This document shows, piece after piece, positions 1 to 9,857 of a stretch of 64,000 nucleotides of DNA. The DNA lies in NCBI GenBank assembly GCA_037176725.1, contig JAZBRS010000029.1, forward strand, positions 46,324,001-46,388,000, given 5' to 3'. Within the stretch, counting starts at the first letter, position 1, and the number at the start of each line of letters is the position of its first letter. The DNA comes from Posidonia oceanica. Lineage: Eukaryota > Streptophyta > Magnoliopsida > Alismatales > Posidoniaceae. The position numbers were made by a program, and so were the translations under genes. The notes below the pieces were generated by a model. That model searched no databases and was not told the DNA's origin. It saw only the letters and a program-made list of their open reading frames with translations.

Positions 1-940
1 TGGCCTCGACCCTGCCAAAGCGTGGGTGGTACCCTCTACTAACACCGACACGACCCCTGAACAAAGGGGGAACAGACCAACTGACCTGCGCCACGCCCAA
101 AGTGGTGGAACAAGAGGCCGAGACTGTCCTTCGCAGACTAATAGGTGGACTCAGATGAGAAGATGCATGCCCTATATGATGCTTATGCAAATGATTAAAG
201 TCTTTTATCTTGCGTGTTTTATTAACCAAGGGGAGTGAAGGATTGTTTGAAGTCTCTAGTTACTCCCAGAAGTTCCTTTTACTTGCCATTTTTAGTTAAC
301 CATGGGGAGAGCGAACAAGTCTCTACTATCCTAGGCATGGCATGTGCGAAAGGGAAGAAAATCAGTCAAATATGGCAGGCAAACAATATACAACACAGCA
401 AAAGGCAAGTGCATGGCATGTGCGAGTGTTCATGGGCATGATAGTGAAGAAAAAGCATACATCATGTCAAAAGGCATATATGCAAGGCATGTGCGTGCGT
501 AGTGACATAGCAAACGTGTAAGAAAAGCATTCATCATTTAAAAAGCATGCATTGTTGCCAAACAAGTATGTAGACATGCATTGTGTAGGAAATAAAGCAA
601 CAAGAAGCAAATAAAGATGAAGGAAGATAAAGACAAGTAAGCATTAAAGCAGGCAAGAGCAGAATCAAGGAAACAAGCAAGCAACCAGTAAGCAAACAAG
701 CGAGCAAACAAGTAAGAGCGCCACAGCAGGCAAAGCAAAGCAAAACAGAGCACGAACCGAGGCAAAGGAGGTGCAAAACCTAAGCGGAGTAGCCACGAGG
801 CGACTCGCTAGGAGTTTGCACAGAAAAGCGAGCAAAACAGGCAAAGAGGGCACAAAAGGCAAACAAAGAAAGCAAATCCCAAGTGAGCAAAAGCGAAGGC
901 GAAAGCCGGAGTCTGGCATCCCCAGTGGAGTCGCCACTGT

Positions 941-1230
941 CGACTTCGCTGGGCAAAGCAGACAGGCAGGCAAGCAAGCAAAAGCAAGGCAAAGGGCACA
1001 AAGGCAAACAAAGAATGCAAATCCCAAGCGAGCGAAAGCGAAGGCGAAAGCCGGAGTCTAGCATCCCCAGCAGAGTCGCCACTGTCGACTTCGCTGGGCA
1101 AAGCAGACAGGCAGGCAAGCAAGCAAAAGCAAGGCAAAGGGCACAAAGGCAAACAAAGAATGCAAATCCCAAGCGAGCGAAAGCGAAGGCAAAAGCCGGA
1201 GTCTAGCATCCCCAGCGGAGTCGCCACTGT
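941..1230 (-). repeat. Tandemly repeated primer-binding-site leader, 145-bp period
   Basis: The sequence ending TCGCCACTGT occurs at 931-940, 1076-1085 and 1221-1230, exactly 145 bp apart. 941-1085 and 1086-1230 are near-identical units, with a third partial copy upstream of 940. On the minus strand each copy carries a full primer-binding-site-like sequence, TGGCGACTCNNCTGGGGA. The three copies differ at the central two bases. Only the copy next to 1228 abuts the LTR. Confidence 0.88.
1209..1226 (-). promoter_or_regulatory. Primer-binding site of B1 (LTR-adjacent copy)
   Basis: Minus-strand TGGCGACTCCGCTGGGGA lies one base inside the LTR end. It is complementary to a tRNA 3' end of the form ...CCCCAGNNGAGTCG-CCA. 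This is the tRNA-Arg-type primer I recall for Tat/Ogre elements; the tRNA assignment is from memory. Confidence 0.75.
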
Positions 1231-1810
1231 AGTAATCCCAATCAGAATCAGGCTTACTATTGGCAGCGATGATCCGAGGAGGAGGGCTCAACTCGAAAAC
1301 ACTTAAAATAGAGGAGAAAAGGTAAGAAAAGCAGAAGATAAGACAAATCAGAGTCGCCACCGTGTCTATTATCGGGAGACAAGGAAAACCAGGGAAATGC
1401 GTGGATTAACATGCAAAACCAAGCAAGAAATGCAAAGCAAAGCAATGCAAAGGAAAACAAATGCAAATACATGCAAATGAGATGACTCATGCCTAAGATA
1501 AGGGCGATATGGTCATTGCGGGCCAAAAGACTGGGCAAGGACTCCTGTTACGCACGGGGAAGGTGTTAAGCACCCCCGACACACCCGAGAATCGGTCTTT
1601 CTAGGATTACGCTCGCATACGCAGGGAAATGCAGATTTGGATGCCTAAATGCCAATGAATGCCTGAATGAATGCTCATAGGTGTGCTCTAAGTGGTGGGA
1701 TGCAATGCAAGGAAAGTAAACGTGCAGTCTAAGTGCTCAGCAGCACTGTCTGTGTTCCGAACCGGGCGAAACCTGGCTCATGAGAACTCCAGGCAGTAAG
1801 CATCACTGCC

Positions 1811-1818
1811 CTATATGC
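1811..1818 (-). promoter_or_regulatory. Candidate TATA box of the B1 LTR
   Basis: Minus-strand GCATATAG, followed by a block GNNGTGATGCTTACTGCC that is conserved in all LTRs of the window. It lies about 580 bp before the LTR end, which would leave a U3 of about 5.2 kb. The call rests only on conservation and on resemblance to a TATA box. Confidence 0.35.
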
Positions 1819-1920
1819 AAATGCAAGCGGAAAAGCAAAACAACGGTGAAACTAAGCAATGCAGGCGACATGCAAGAGAAAACGGCGTAAAACGCACGAA
1901 ACAAAGCAAGAAACGAGAAT

Positions 1921-2487
1921 GGCACGTAAAACAGCGCAAAAGACAAGGCGAGCACGCAAAACGGTGCCAAAAGCGAAACAGGCACACAAAATGGTGCCAA
2001 AAACAAAGCGGGCACGCGAAATGGTGCCAAAAGCGAAGTGGGCACGCGAAACGGTGCCAAAAACAAAGTGGGCACGCAAAACGGTGCCAAAAACAAAGCG
2101 GGCACGCGAAAAGGTGCCAGAAGCGAAGCGGGCACGCAAAACGGTGCCAAAGACAAAGCAGGCACGCAAAACGGTGCCAAAAGCGAAGCGGGCATGCAAA
2201 ACGGTGCCAAAAACAAAGCAGGCACGCAAAACGGTGCCAAAAGTGAAGCGGGCACGCAAAACGGTGCCAAAAACAAAGCGGGTACGCGAAACGGTGTCGA
2301 AAGCGAAGCGGGCACGCGAAACGGTGCCAAAAGCGAAGCGGGCACGCAAAACGGTGCCAAAAACAAAGTGGGCACGCAAAACGGTGCCGAAAGCAAAGCG
2401 GGCATGCAAAACGGTGCCGAAAGCAAAGCGGGCACGCAAAACGGTGCCAAAAGCGAAGTGGGCACGCAAAACGGTGCCAAAAGCGGC
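1921..2487 (-). repeat. 30-bp tandem array in the B1 LTR, about 19 units
   Basis: The unit is GGCACGCAAAACGGTGCCAA plus ten further bases, with point variants. Each unit contains an interrupted palindrome, GGCAC-8 nt-GTGCC. The 30-bp period is a multiple of three, so both strands show long spurious open frames. Equivalent arrays have about 9 units in each B2 LTR and about 18 in the solo LTR. Confidence 0.9.
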
Positions 2488-4137
2488 GAAATAAAACCTC
2501 GGCAAAACATACAGATGCAAATGCAAGGAGAGAGAACAAGAGAAGCGAAAGGGGAGGCAAACAGTGTGTGTGTGGGAACAGACACTGTTTAAGGGCCACG
2601 CAGAGTAGGTGTGAAGACCTACAAAGGGGAAAATAAGCAAGTGGAGGGATTACCACCGCTTTGTGACTGTTTCCCATTAAGCCGCCCCACGATGTGTCTC
2701 GCACGCTGCCCAAAGCTCGCGGTGCGATCGGATCGTGGAAAAGGGGGAAGAAAGTCGCAATAAGTGGTGAATCCAGGGGAAACACGACACAAAACACTTA
2801 GGAATACTTGAAAGGGGGAGCAGAATTAATAGATAAGAAGAGGAAGTCCTATTCTACATGATCGAGGAAACAAAAAGCGAAAACGATGCATGCAATGCAA
2901 ATGGTGTGCAAATGAATGCTGTGCAGGGGTTCAGAAGGACTTACCTGGAAGATCTGAAGCCTGATCTGAGATCTGCTTGCTCCATGCTGAAGAGCGCACC
3001 GCCGGGGTCGTCCGGGTAGCTTATTTGAGAAGATCCAACGGTCGGATTGGAAGATATCACGGCTTCAAGGCAAAGGGGCCAGAACAGGGGAGAAGAATAG
3101 ATCTAAGTGTACAGGGGGTCCTAGGGGTGTGCAAAACAGGTCCTCCCATGTGAATGGGAGCTAATGACACTTAAGTGTGTGCAAAGGATGCAAAAAACTA
3201 GAATGCATGAGTGCAGAATGCAAAAAAAGGCTTAAGGGTGATTTTTCAGAAAATTAGGGATTTAAATGCAATTTTTGAAAGGATGGGGGTCTAAATGCAA
3301 AGATTTTGGAAAGTTTGGGGCTTTCATGCAAGGATTTTGAAAAAAGGAGGGTCTACATGCAATTTTACAAAAGATAGGGTTTAAAATGCAATTTTCCAAG
3401 ATGAATATGCATCAGGACAAGTTTTGAAAACATGTGGCAGATTAAGATGCAATTTTAAAATCGTTAGGGTCCAAAACGCAATTTTTCCAACAAAACAGGG
3501 GTCTAGTGGGTCTAAGAATGCAGATGGGGACCTATATGCAAATTTCCAAACATGTGGGGGCTAAAATGCAATTTTATAAGCAAAATATGCATTTAAAAGA
3601 CAGACAGAGGACTGGTATGCAATTTTCAAATTTTGTAGGGTCAAAAATGCAATTTTCGAAGCAAAATATGCATTTAAATGACTACTGTGCATTGAGGAAG
3701 GACTTACATGCAAAAATCAGAAAACAGGGGAGAAAAAAAGCAATGCAGCAAGCAAAAATGGAAAATAACAGCTAAGTTAACAGGACAGAGGACTAATATG
3801 CAAATACAGAAAGCAATAAGGGTCTGACATGCAATTTTATATGGCAAACTTAGAGGATTAAATGAAATTAATTAACTGCAGGACTAACATGCAATAAACA
3901 AAAACTGGAGGGCCAAAGTCAAACTTATTACTGAAGGAAAGCACAGTAAAAGGACTGACATGCAAATAAAGAGAACTACATATTTTTCATGCAATTTTAT
4001 ATGGTTTTAACTCAGAAATAAGCAGATTTAATCAAATAAAGGACCTAAACGCAAATAAGCAAGAACTAAGACCGAAAATGCAATATTTGGTAAAATAGCA
4101 TAGATAGGAAAAAATAAAAGCACAGTAAAATTGCAGA

Positions 4138-5460
4138 TCAGCGCGGCGTCGGCGAGTTCTGACGGTAGAGACGTACTCCAGGGGTCCGTGCGGAGCTGGG
4201 GCACTGGTTGGAGCGAAGTTCTGCGGACCGGAGCGGTGGGACGAGCTCGAAGCTCGTCGGAGAAGACAGAGTTGACCCGGCGTTGACTCGGCGCAGGAGA
4301 GAAGGAATCCCTAGGCTGAGGGGCGGAAAAGCGAGAGGAGAGGGAGACTAACCTACGGGTGAGAAGAGTTACCTGTTTCCGTGGCTGGAGCGTCCTCCCG
4401 ACGTCGATCGACTTTGCAGAAGTCGGCGAGCTCGGTCTGGCTGCTGCGGGCGTCGTCTGCTACTTCTGGGCGTTTGGTTCTGCTCAGCACGACACTCCGA
4501 GCTTGCTGAATGACCGGAGGGCAGCTGCGAAGACTGGCGCGACGAATTGGTTCAGTGGGTTCACCACTGGTCACCGGAGGTGGGGGGAGGTGTTCACTGC
4601 TCTCTGATTCAATTGGGAGATGTCGGTGGCTTCCTGGTTGCTCAGTGGAGGTCTCTGGATGCTTGGGAAGGCTGGTGGAAGGCTGGAGAAGAAGATTGCA
4701 GATCGGGTGGATTTCTGGACAGGATGGGTTGCAGGTGTTTGTGGTGGATGGTCGGAGCTGTGGTGGGAGCTGGGCTGAAGGCTTGGGTGGTTTAGGGAGC
4801 TGGTGATTCAGGGAGTAACTGGGAAGAGTTTGGGGTGGATTGGAGGTCTGTGGTGTCGGGAATTTTGAAGTGGAAAGGGGTTGAGTTCTGCTGAAAGTTT
4901 TTGGGTGTTCGGGGGCGTTTTCTTGAGTGGAAAGGCTGAGGAATGGAGGGGAAGGAATGCTGGGATTCCGGGTGGATTTGGGGGATGAATTGGAGGAAGT
5001 TTAAGGACTGACGGAGGCTCTGATGTGGTCGGGAAAGAAGAGGGGGAAGAACTGATTCTTGCAGTGGAAGGAGGAAGGGATTTGGGCGCTGGGAATTCTC
5101 TGGATTCCTTGCTCTCTCTCGGACGACAAAAGGGCTTGGAAGGAGGTGAAGACCGGAGGCTTTTAACAGCTGCTGGAGGACTGCTCGCGCGCTCGTGGAA
5201 TTTGAATTCCACTGGCGCCGATTACTGCAGCTGAGGGAGACGAGCGGCGAGGGAGACAGGCAGTTAATGCTGCCGGAAAAGCCGCTGAGAGAAGAGGAGG
5301 CTGAGGTGAACTGGTGCTGAGGTGATCGGGAGGGAGAAGCGAAGTTAAATTTTAAAGAGGATCGCGGGAAGGAGAAGAAGAAGTTGAAGAGGAGGAAGAA
5401 GAAGAAGGAGGGAAGAGGAGGGTGGAAGGCGGATCTCGGGCCGGGCCTGGCACGCAAAAG
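4138..5460 (-). other. GC-rich exon-like island in U3 of the B1 LTR
   Basis: A sharp GC-rich block between an AT-rich stretch and a purine-rich stretch. Parts align with the GC-rich island of the solo LTR at 56100-57540: the AAAAGCCTC context near 5155-5167 matches AAAAAGCCTC near 56316. Its sense strand has short Pro/Ser-rich open frames that are not conserved between copies. It may be an old captured host segment or the true promoter/leader. Confidence 0.4.
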
Positions 5461-7074
5461 AAAAAAGTAAAAAGAGGGAAGAGGAAGACTGCAGCTGGTG
5501 GGCCGGGCCAAAGGAAAAGAAAGAAAGAAAAGAAAAAAGAAAGAAAAGAGAGAAGGGATTGGAAGAAAAGGAAAAATTGGAATGAAAATAAAAAGATTAA
5601 AAAACATTTTTAGAATAGTTGTTTTTAAGTTAGGATTTTTAATTAGGTTTTTATAAGATTGTTTTTTGATTAGTTAATTAAGAAGAGTTTTAGTTTTGTC
5701 CTTTTAAGATTTTTGTTAAGTCTTTTTTAATTGTTTTCTTAATTTTGTTTGAATGTTTGTTAAGGTTTTTTAATTATTTTTTCCAATTATGTTTTTCTTG
5801 TTAAACACTTGGGATGTTAATTAGGATTTTTTAAGGTTTGTTTTTAGATTAATTAGAGTGAGTTTTGGCTTTTGATTTTAGTCTTTTAGGATTTTTCTTA
5901 GGTCTTCTTTGATTTGCTTTTTCTTAATTTCGTTTGTTAAATTCTTTTAGCATTTTTTCCTTAGGTTAGGTTTTCTTGTTAAGTTTTTAATTAGCTGTTC
6001 TTAAATTTCGATTGTTTGCTTTATTTTTTTAATTATGTTTTCAATTTTTCTTTTGAGAGTTGTTAAGTTAGGTTTTTCCTCCTTAATTATTAGCCCTTGC
6101 ATTTCTTAAGTGTTTTCTTTCTTTTAGGGTTTGTTTTTGATTATTTTTGATAGGGTCTTCACTTTTGGTTAGTTTTGATTGCATTTTAGTTTTTTTCTTG
6201 ATTTTACAGCATTTTATTTTGGTTTGTTTTGCATTTTTTAGCTTGCATTCTTGGTTTTCCATTTTAGCTAGATTTAGTTGGGTTTAGGTTTTTAATTGTT
6301 TGCTTAATATTTTTAATTACTTTTCTTAGGGTTTTGGTTTGTTTTCCTTTTGTTTTAAAGTTTTTAGAGGTTTTTAATGATTTTTTAGGGGCTTAGCAAA
6401 AGAAAGAAAAAGAAAAGGAGAAGGAAGAAGAAAAAGGAAAAAGGAGGAATAAATGAAAAAGAGAGGAGTTGGAAGAAAATAATTTTTTTGGAAGTCAGGG
6501 AAAATGCTAAAAATAAAATAAAAATAGGAATAAGATTGAGAAGAGATAGATGCACAAAGGGAGGCCCACAGCCAGGCAAGAAAAAAGGAGAGAAGAGGAT
6601 GAAAAGAAGGATGATAATCAGGAGAGAGAAAAGGATAATCCAGGAGAGAGAAAAGGATAATTTAGGTGAATGGAGGGCTTAAAGGTTTTGAAAAGAGCTG
6701 AAAATTGGGGAGTGTGTAGCCTAGAGTTTCTAGTGTTGGTTCTGGGGATTTGGTTTAGTTTTGAGAAGATTTTGGAAGGGTTTTGAGGTGTAGAAAGGGG
6801 GTAGTTTTACCTAGGTTTTCTAGGGTTTTTGGGAGTGGCTTTGGGTTGAATATTTCTAAGTGTTTGGGTAGGTTTGCTAAGTAGGAGTTGATGGGTTTTC
6901 CTATGGTTTTTGGGTAGGTTTTGGGCTTGGAAAAGGGGTGTAAGCTTAGGTCATGTTTAGGCTTGATTTGAAGGGTAAGAGAAAGGGAGAGGTGGTTGTT
7001 TTGACCTAGGTTTAGATCTAGAAGCCGCCAGAAGGTCCCAAATGGTCCAAGCCTGTCAAGATGGGGTGTCAACA

Positions 7075-8647
7075 GCTTGCATGCCTTCCTAATCTTGCTT
7101 GTTTGCTTATTCCCTATGTTCTTATGCATGTCTAGTTTTTTTTAGCAACTGCTCTTTAATTTCAGTGGATTATTTTGCTATTCGTGCATGCTTTTTGTGT
7201 GTTGTGCCTCCCAGAGTGTTGTACGCTGCTGGTGTTGGCGTCCAACGCCCTAGTTGTGCCTCTGGCCTGGCACTTAGCACAGGTAAGGTTTGATTGCCTA
7301 TTTATTGCCTCCCATGCTTGCTTGCTTGATCTATGCTCAACTCCAGCAACCCAAATGCATGATCCCAACTCTCCTCTATCACTTGTTTGCATCTTTTCTC
7401 TCCTCTGCCTTCTGTTCGTGTTGGACGCCAACCTCTTTGGTGTCTAACGTTGGACGGCCAGCCTATAGGTGTCCAAAAACCTGCTAGCTTGAATCCTTGA
7501 TTCTGGCTTGCTCCTTGTTCTGATTCCTCTTCTAATCTTCTGTTAGATTAGATCAGCATGTCTAGCACCCATTTAGTTGCATATTTGCATTTGTTATGCA
7601 TCCATATAGTTAGAATGCATAGATTTTCAAAATATGCATGCTGTCTATCTGCAGCAGGTGTTGGACACTGGTGTTGCCAGCGTCCAATGCATGCAGATGG
7701 CTGACAGCCATTTTAAAGCGCCGATTTTGTTTCGCTCGCTGTTTTTCGCGTTTTATTGCTTCTTTGGCTTGCTGTAACCCTAATGCATGTTGCTCGCCCC
7801 TCTGTTTCGATTTTGTACCCCGCTTTGCCTCTTTTTCCGCACTTTGCCCCATTTTCTGCATTTTTGCATTGTTTTCCCGCTCTTCTGCATGATTTTTCGT
7901 GCCCCTTTGCATTGCTTTCTGCCTTTTGCATCGTTTTGCGCACTTTGCAGTATTTCCTGCATTTTTCGCATCATTTTCCACGCCTGTTTTACTTTATTGC
8001 TTGCATGTCGCTCGCATTGCTTGGTTTTCCTACCATTTTGTTTTATCGCTTGCATCTGCATATAGGGCCATGATGCTTACTGCTTAGGAGTTCTCACGAA
8101 CCAGGGTCCGTCCAGTTCAGAACACTAGCAATGTGGCTGAGCACTTAGATAGCACGTTTATTTCCCTTGCATAGTAGGTAAGCATTTAAGGCATTAGGCA
8201 TTAGGCTAGCAATTCCCTGCATAAGTGCGAGATTGCCTAAGAAAGACCGACTCTCGGACGTATCGGGGTGCCTAACACCTTCCCCGTGCGTAACAGGAGT
8301 CCTTGCCCTTTCTCTTGGCTCGCATCGACCTTTCCCTTATCCTAGGCCTGAGTCATAGCATAGCATAATAGCATAGCATAGCTTAGCATATCCTTGCATC
8401 TCTTTGCCCCTCCTTGCATTCGGTTCAGCATGTCTTTTCATGCTTTACCCCCTAGTTTTCTTTGTCTTCCAATTCAATAGACCTGGTGGCGACTCCAAAT
8501 TGTCTTATCATTTCTTTTCTTTTCTTTTGCCAGCGTTTCTGAGTCGAGTTCTTCCCTCGGATCCAGCCGCATATAGTGAGCCTATTTTGATCGGTGCACA
8601 CAAGCTTTGGTAATATGCATGGACGATTAGAATTCAGGATTACTACA
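7075..8647 (+). repeat. A1 5' LTR, 3' portion (family A)
   Basis: The remainder of the A1 5' LTR after the B1 insertion. It aligns end to end with 26568-27319 plus 60449-61298 of the A1 3' LTR (1573 versus 1602 bp). It ends in ATTACTACA at 8647, directly before the primer-binding site. In a 120-bp stretch (8461-8580 versus its partner near 61111-61230) I count six differences, about 5%. It carries hairpins with GTTGGAC/GTCCAAC arms (for example 7420-7448), a TATA-like site at 8059 and the conserved R/U5 block at about 8241-8330. Confidence 0.92.
8059..8065 (+). promoter_or_regulatory. Candidate TATA box of the A1 5' LTR
   Basis: CATATAG in GCATATAGGGCC, followed by the conserved GATGCTTACTGC block. 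If used, R plus U5 would be about 550 nt. Assigned by conservation with the other LTRs. Confidence 0.35.
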
Positions 8648-8648
8648 G

Positions 8649-8666
8649 TGGCGACTCCACTGGGGA
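8649..8666 (+). promoter_or_regulatory. Primer-binding site of A1
   Basis: TGGCGACTCCACTGGGGA starts two bases after the LTR end. It is complementary to a tRNA 3' end TCCCCAGTGGAGTCG-CCA, consistent with a plant tRNA-Arg. Confidence 0.8.
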
Positions 8667-9857
8667 GCAGTACTCTGGCTTTCGCCTTGGCCTTCTCGCC
8701 TCTTGCTTGGGTGTTTTGCTTGTCTTTCGCTTCTGCCTGCTTTACCTGCTTACCTGCTTACCTGCTTGCTTGTTTATTTACCTGCTTTATGCCATGATTG
8801 CCTGCGCTGTTTCATTTTGCTTGCATCACATGTCTAAATACTTGCTTGGCACACCATGCATGCCTTTTGAATGATGAATGCTTCCCTTTACACTAATGCA
8901 ATGCCACTGCACCTGCACATGCTATGCATACCTGCCTTTTGCTATGATACGTGTTTTCTTTCACTATCATGCTCACACACACATACACATGCCATGCCCA
9001 TACACACATACACATGCCATGCCCATGCCTTTTGCTGTGATGTGTGTCGTCTGCTCGCCATATCTAGGTGATTTTCTTCCCCTTTTGCATTAAGCCTAAG
9101 GACAATTAGAGACTGATTGCTTCCCCCAAGGCTAACTAAAAATAGCAAGTAAAAAGAATTTCTAGGAGCAACTAGAGACTGCAAACTCACCTGCACCCCC
9201 TTGAGTTAATAAAAAACACAAGATAAAACGCGAAGCATTTGCATAAAGCATCATATAGGGCATGCATTCTTCTCATCTGAGTCCGCCTACAGTCTGAGAA
9301 GGATAGTCCCGGTCTCTTGCGTCCAATGCTTTGGTGTGGAGCAAGTAGATCGGTCTGTCCCCCCTTGTCAGGGGGTCGCGTCGGTGTTAGTAGAGGGTAC
9401 CACCCATGCTTCTGGCAGGGTCAAGGCCACCTACACACCACTACGTCACCACCTGAGCTTTGGGTCGGGTTTAAGACGTGGGACCTGCTTTTTTCTAGCC
9501 TAAGTCAACGACCCGTACACCCCTGAGTGTCCAAAGTAGATTGCCTACTAGGACACCCTAGATTGGTGAGGGAGAGCATGCTAGAAAGCATACATCTGTA
9601 TTCATATCATGCACTAACACATTCGCTTTTACTTTCGGGTTCTAATCCCTTGATTTTGTTTGCTCTTCGCGTAGAGATCTGTCAGCGAGTTCCTTAGCTG
9701 GAGCTTGAGTGTCCTCTCTTGCTGACGCCCCTGCTACGACCCCGGCTTCTGATCATCCTCCCTTCTGAGCTACTTCGCTTTAGTGAACATAGCTCCTCCT
9801 AGGATTTGCCCTCTTGCTCCTGCTCGTAGCCCTATTATCACCCGTTCTCGGTCAGCG
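8667..9857 (+). other. A1 5' untranslated leader
   Basis: Non-coding stretch between the primer site and gag. Repeats of CCTGCTTGC type and CACACACATACACA tracts occur near 8750-9020. The segment 9290-9540 is the reverse complement of the B1 and B2 leaders at 1-170 and 48900-49170, so the leader is shared by both families. The reading frame that continues into gag is conserved with B2 for about 30 codons before the first ATG but lacks an ATG. Confidence 0.7.

Larger units (their letters stand above)
1..7074 (-). mobile_element. B1: family B Tat-lineage LTR retrotransposon, 5' part only
   Basis: Left part of a minus-strand retrotransposon cut by the window edge. Its 5' LTR is 1228-7074, and the untranslated leader runs leftward through 1-1227 toward gag, which lies outside the window. 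The LTR outer end, read on the minus strand, begins TGTTGACACCCC and is followed on the plus side by GCTTG (7075-7079), the expected 5-bp target site. The uninterrupted site is visible in the other A1 LTR at 26568-26572. The leader at 1-450 closely matches the B2 leader near 49010-49450 and the reverse complement of the A1 leader near 8950-9430. B1 is therefore a later insertion in the A1 5' LTR. No coding region of B1 is in the window. Confidence 0.9.
1228..7074 (-). repeat. B1 5' LTR, family B, about 5.85 kb
   Basis: Bounded by TGTAGTAATCCC at the left and GGGGTGTCAACA at the right on the plus strand, so TGTTGACACC...GGATTACTACA on the minus strand. Sense order: conserved start (7074-6690); purine/pyrimidine-rich block (6690-6390); A-rich low-complexity block, T-rich on plus (6390-5620); GC-rich exon-like island (about 5460-4138); degenerate GCATTTT-type repeats (about 4130-3240); 30-bp tandem array (2487-1921); TATA-like site (1811-1818); conserved R/U5 block and LTR end. 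Open frames here (for example 1803-2797) arise from the 30-bp periodicity and are not genes. Confidence 0.9.

Noticed and set aside
1209..1226. A tRNA gene at the primer sites
   Set aside because: Only the 18-nt complement of a tRNA 3' end is present; no cloverleaf is encoded.
1921..2487. Regular 30-bp spacing reminiscent of a CRISPR array
   Set aside because: Units are contiguous with no unique spacers, lie in a plant LTR and have no cas genes.
1803..2797. Open frames of 260 and 328 codons on both strands
   Set aside because: They follow the 30-bp tandem repeat, whose period is a multiple of three. All frames are open and the products are simple repeats. The same effect occurs at 29324-29788, 50282-50977 and 59061-59883.
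4792..5607. 271-codon minus-strand frame in the B1 LTR
   Set aside because: Low-complexity Ser/Pro/Phe sequence from a pyrimidine-rich strand, not conserved in other family B LTRs.
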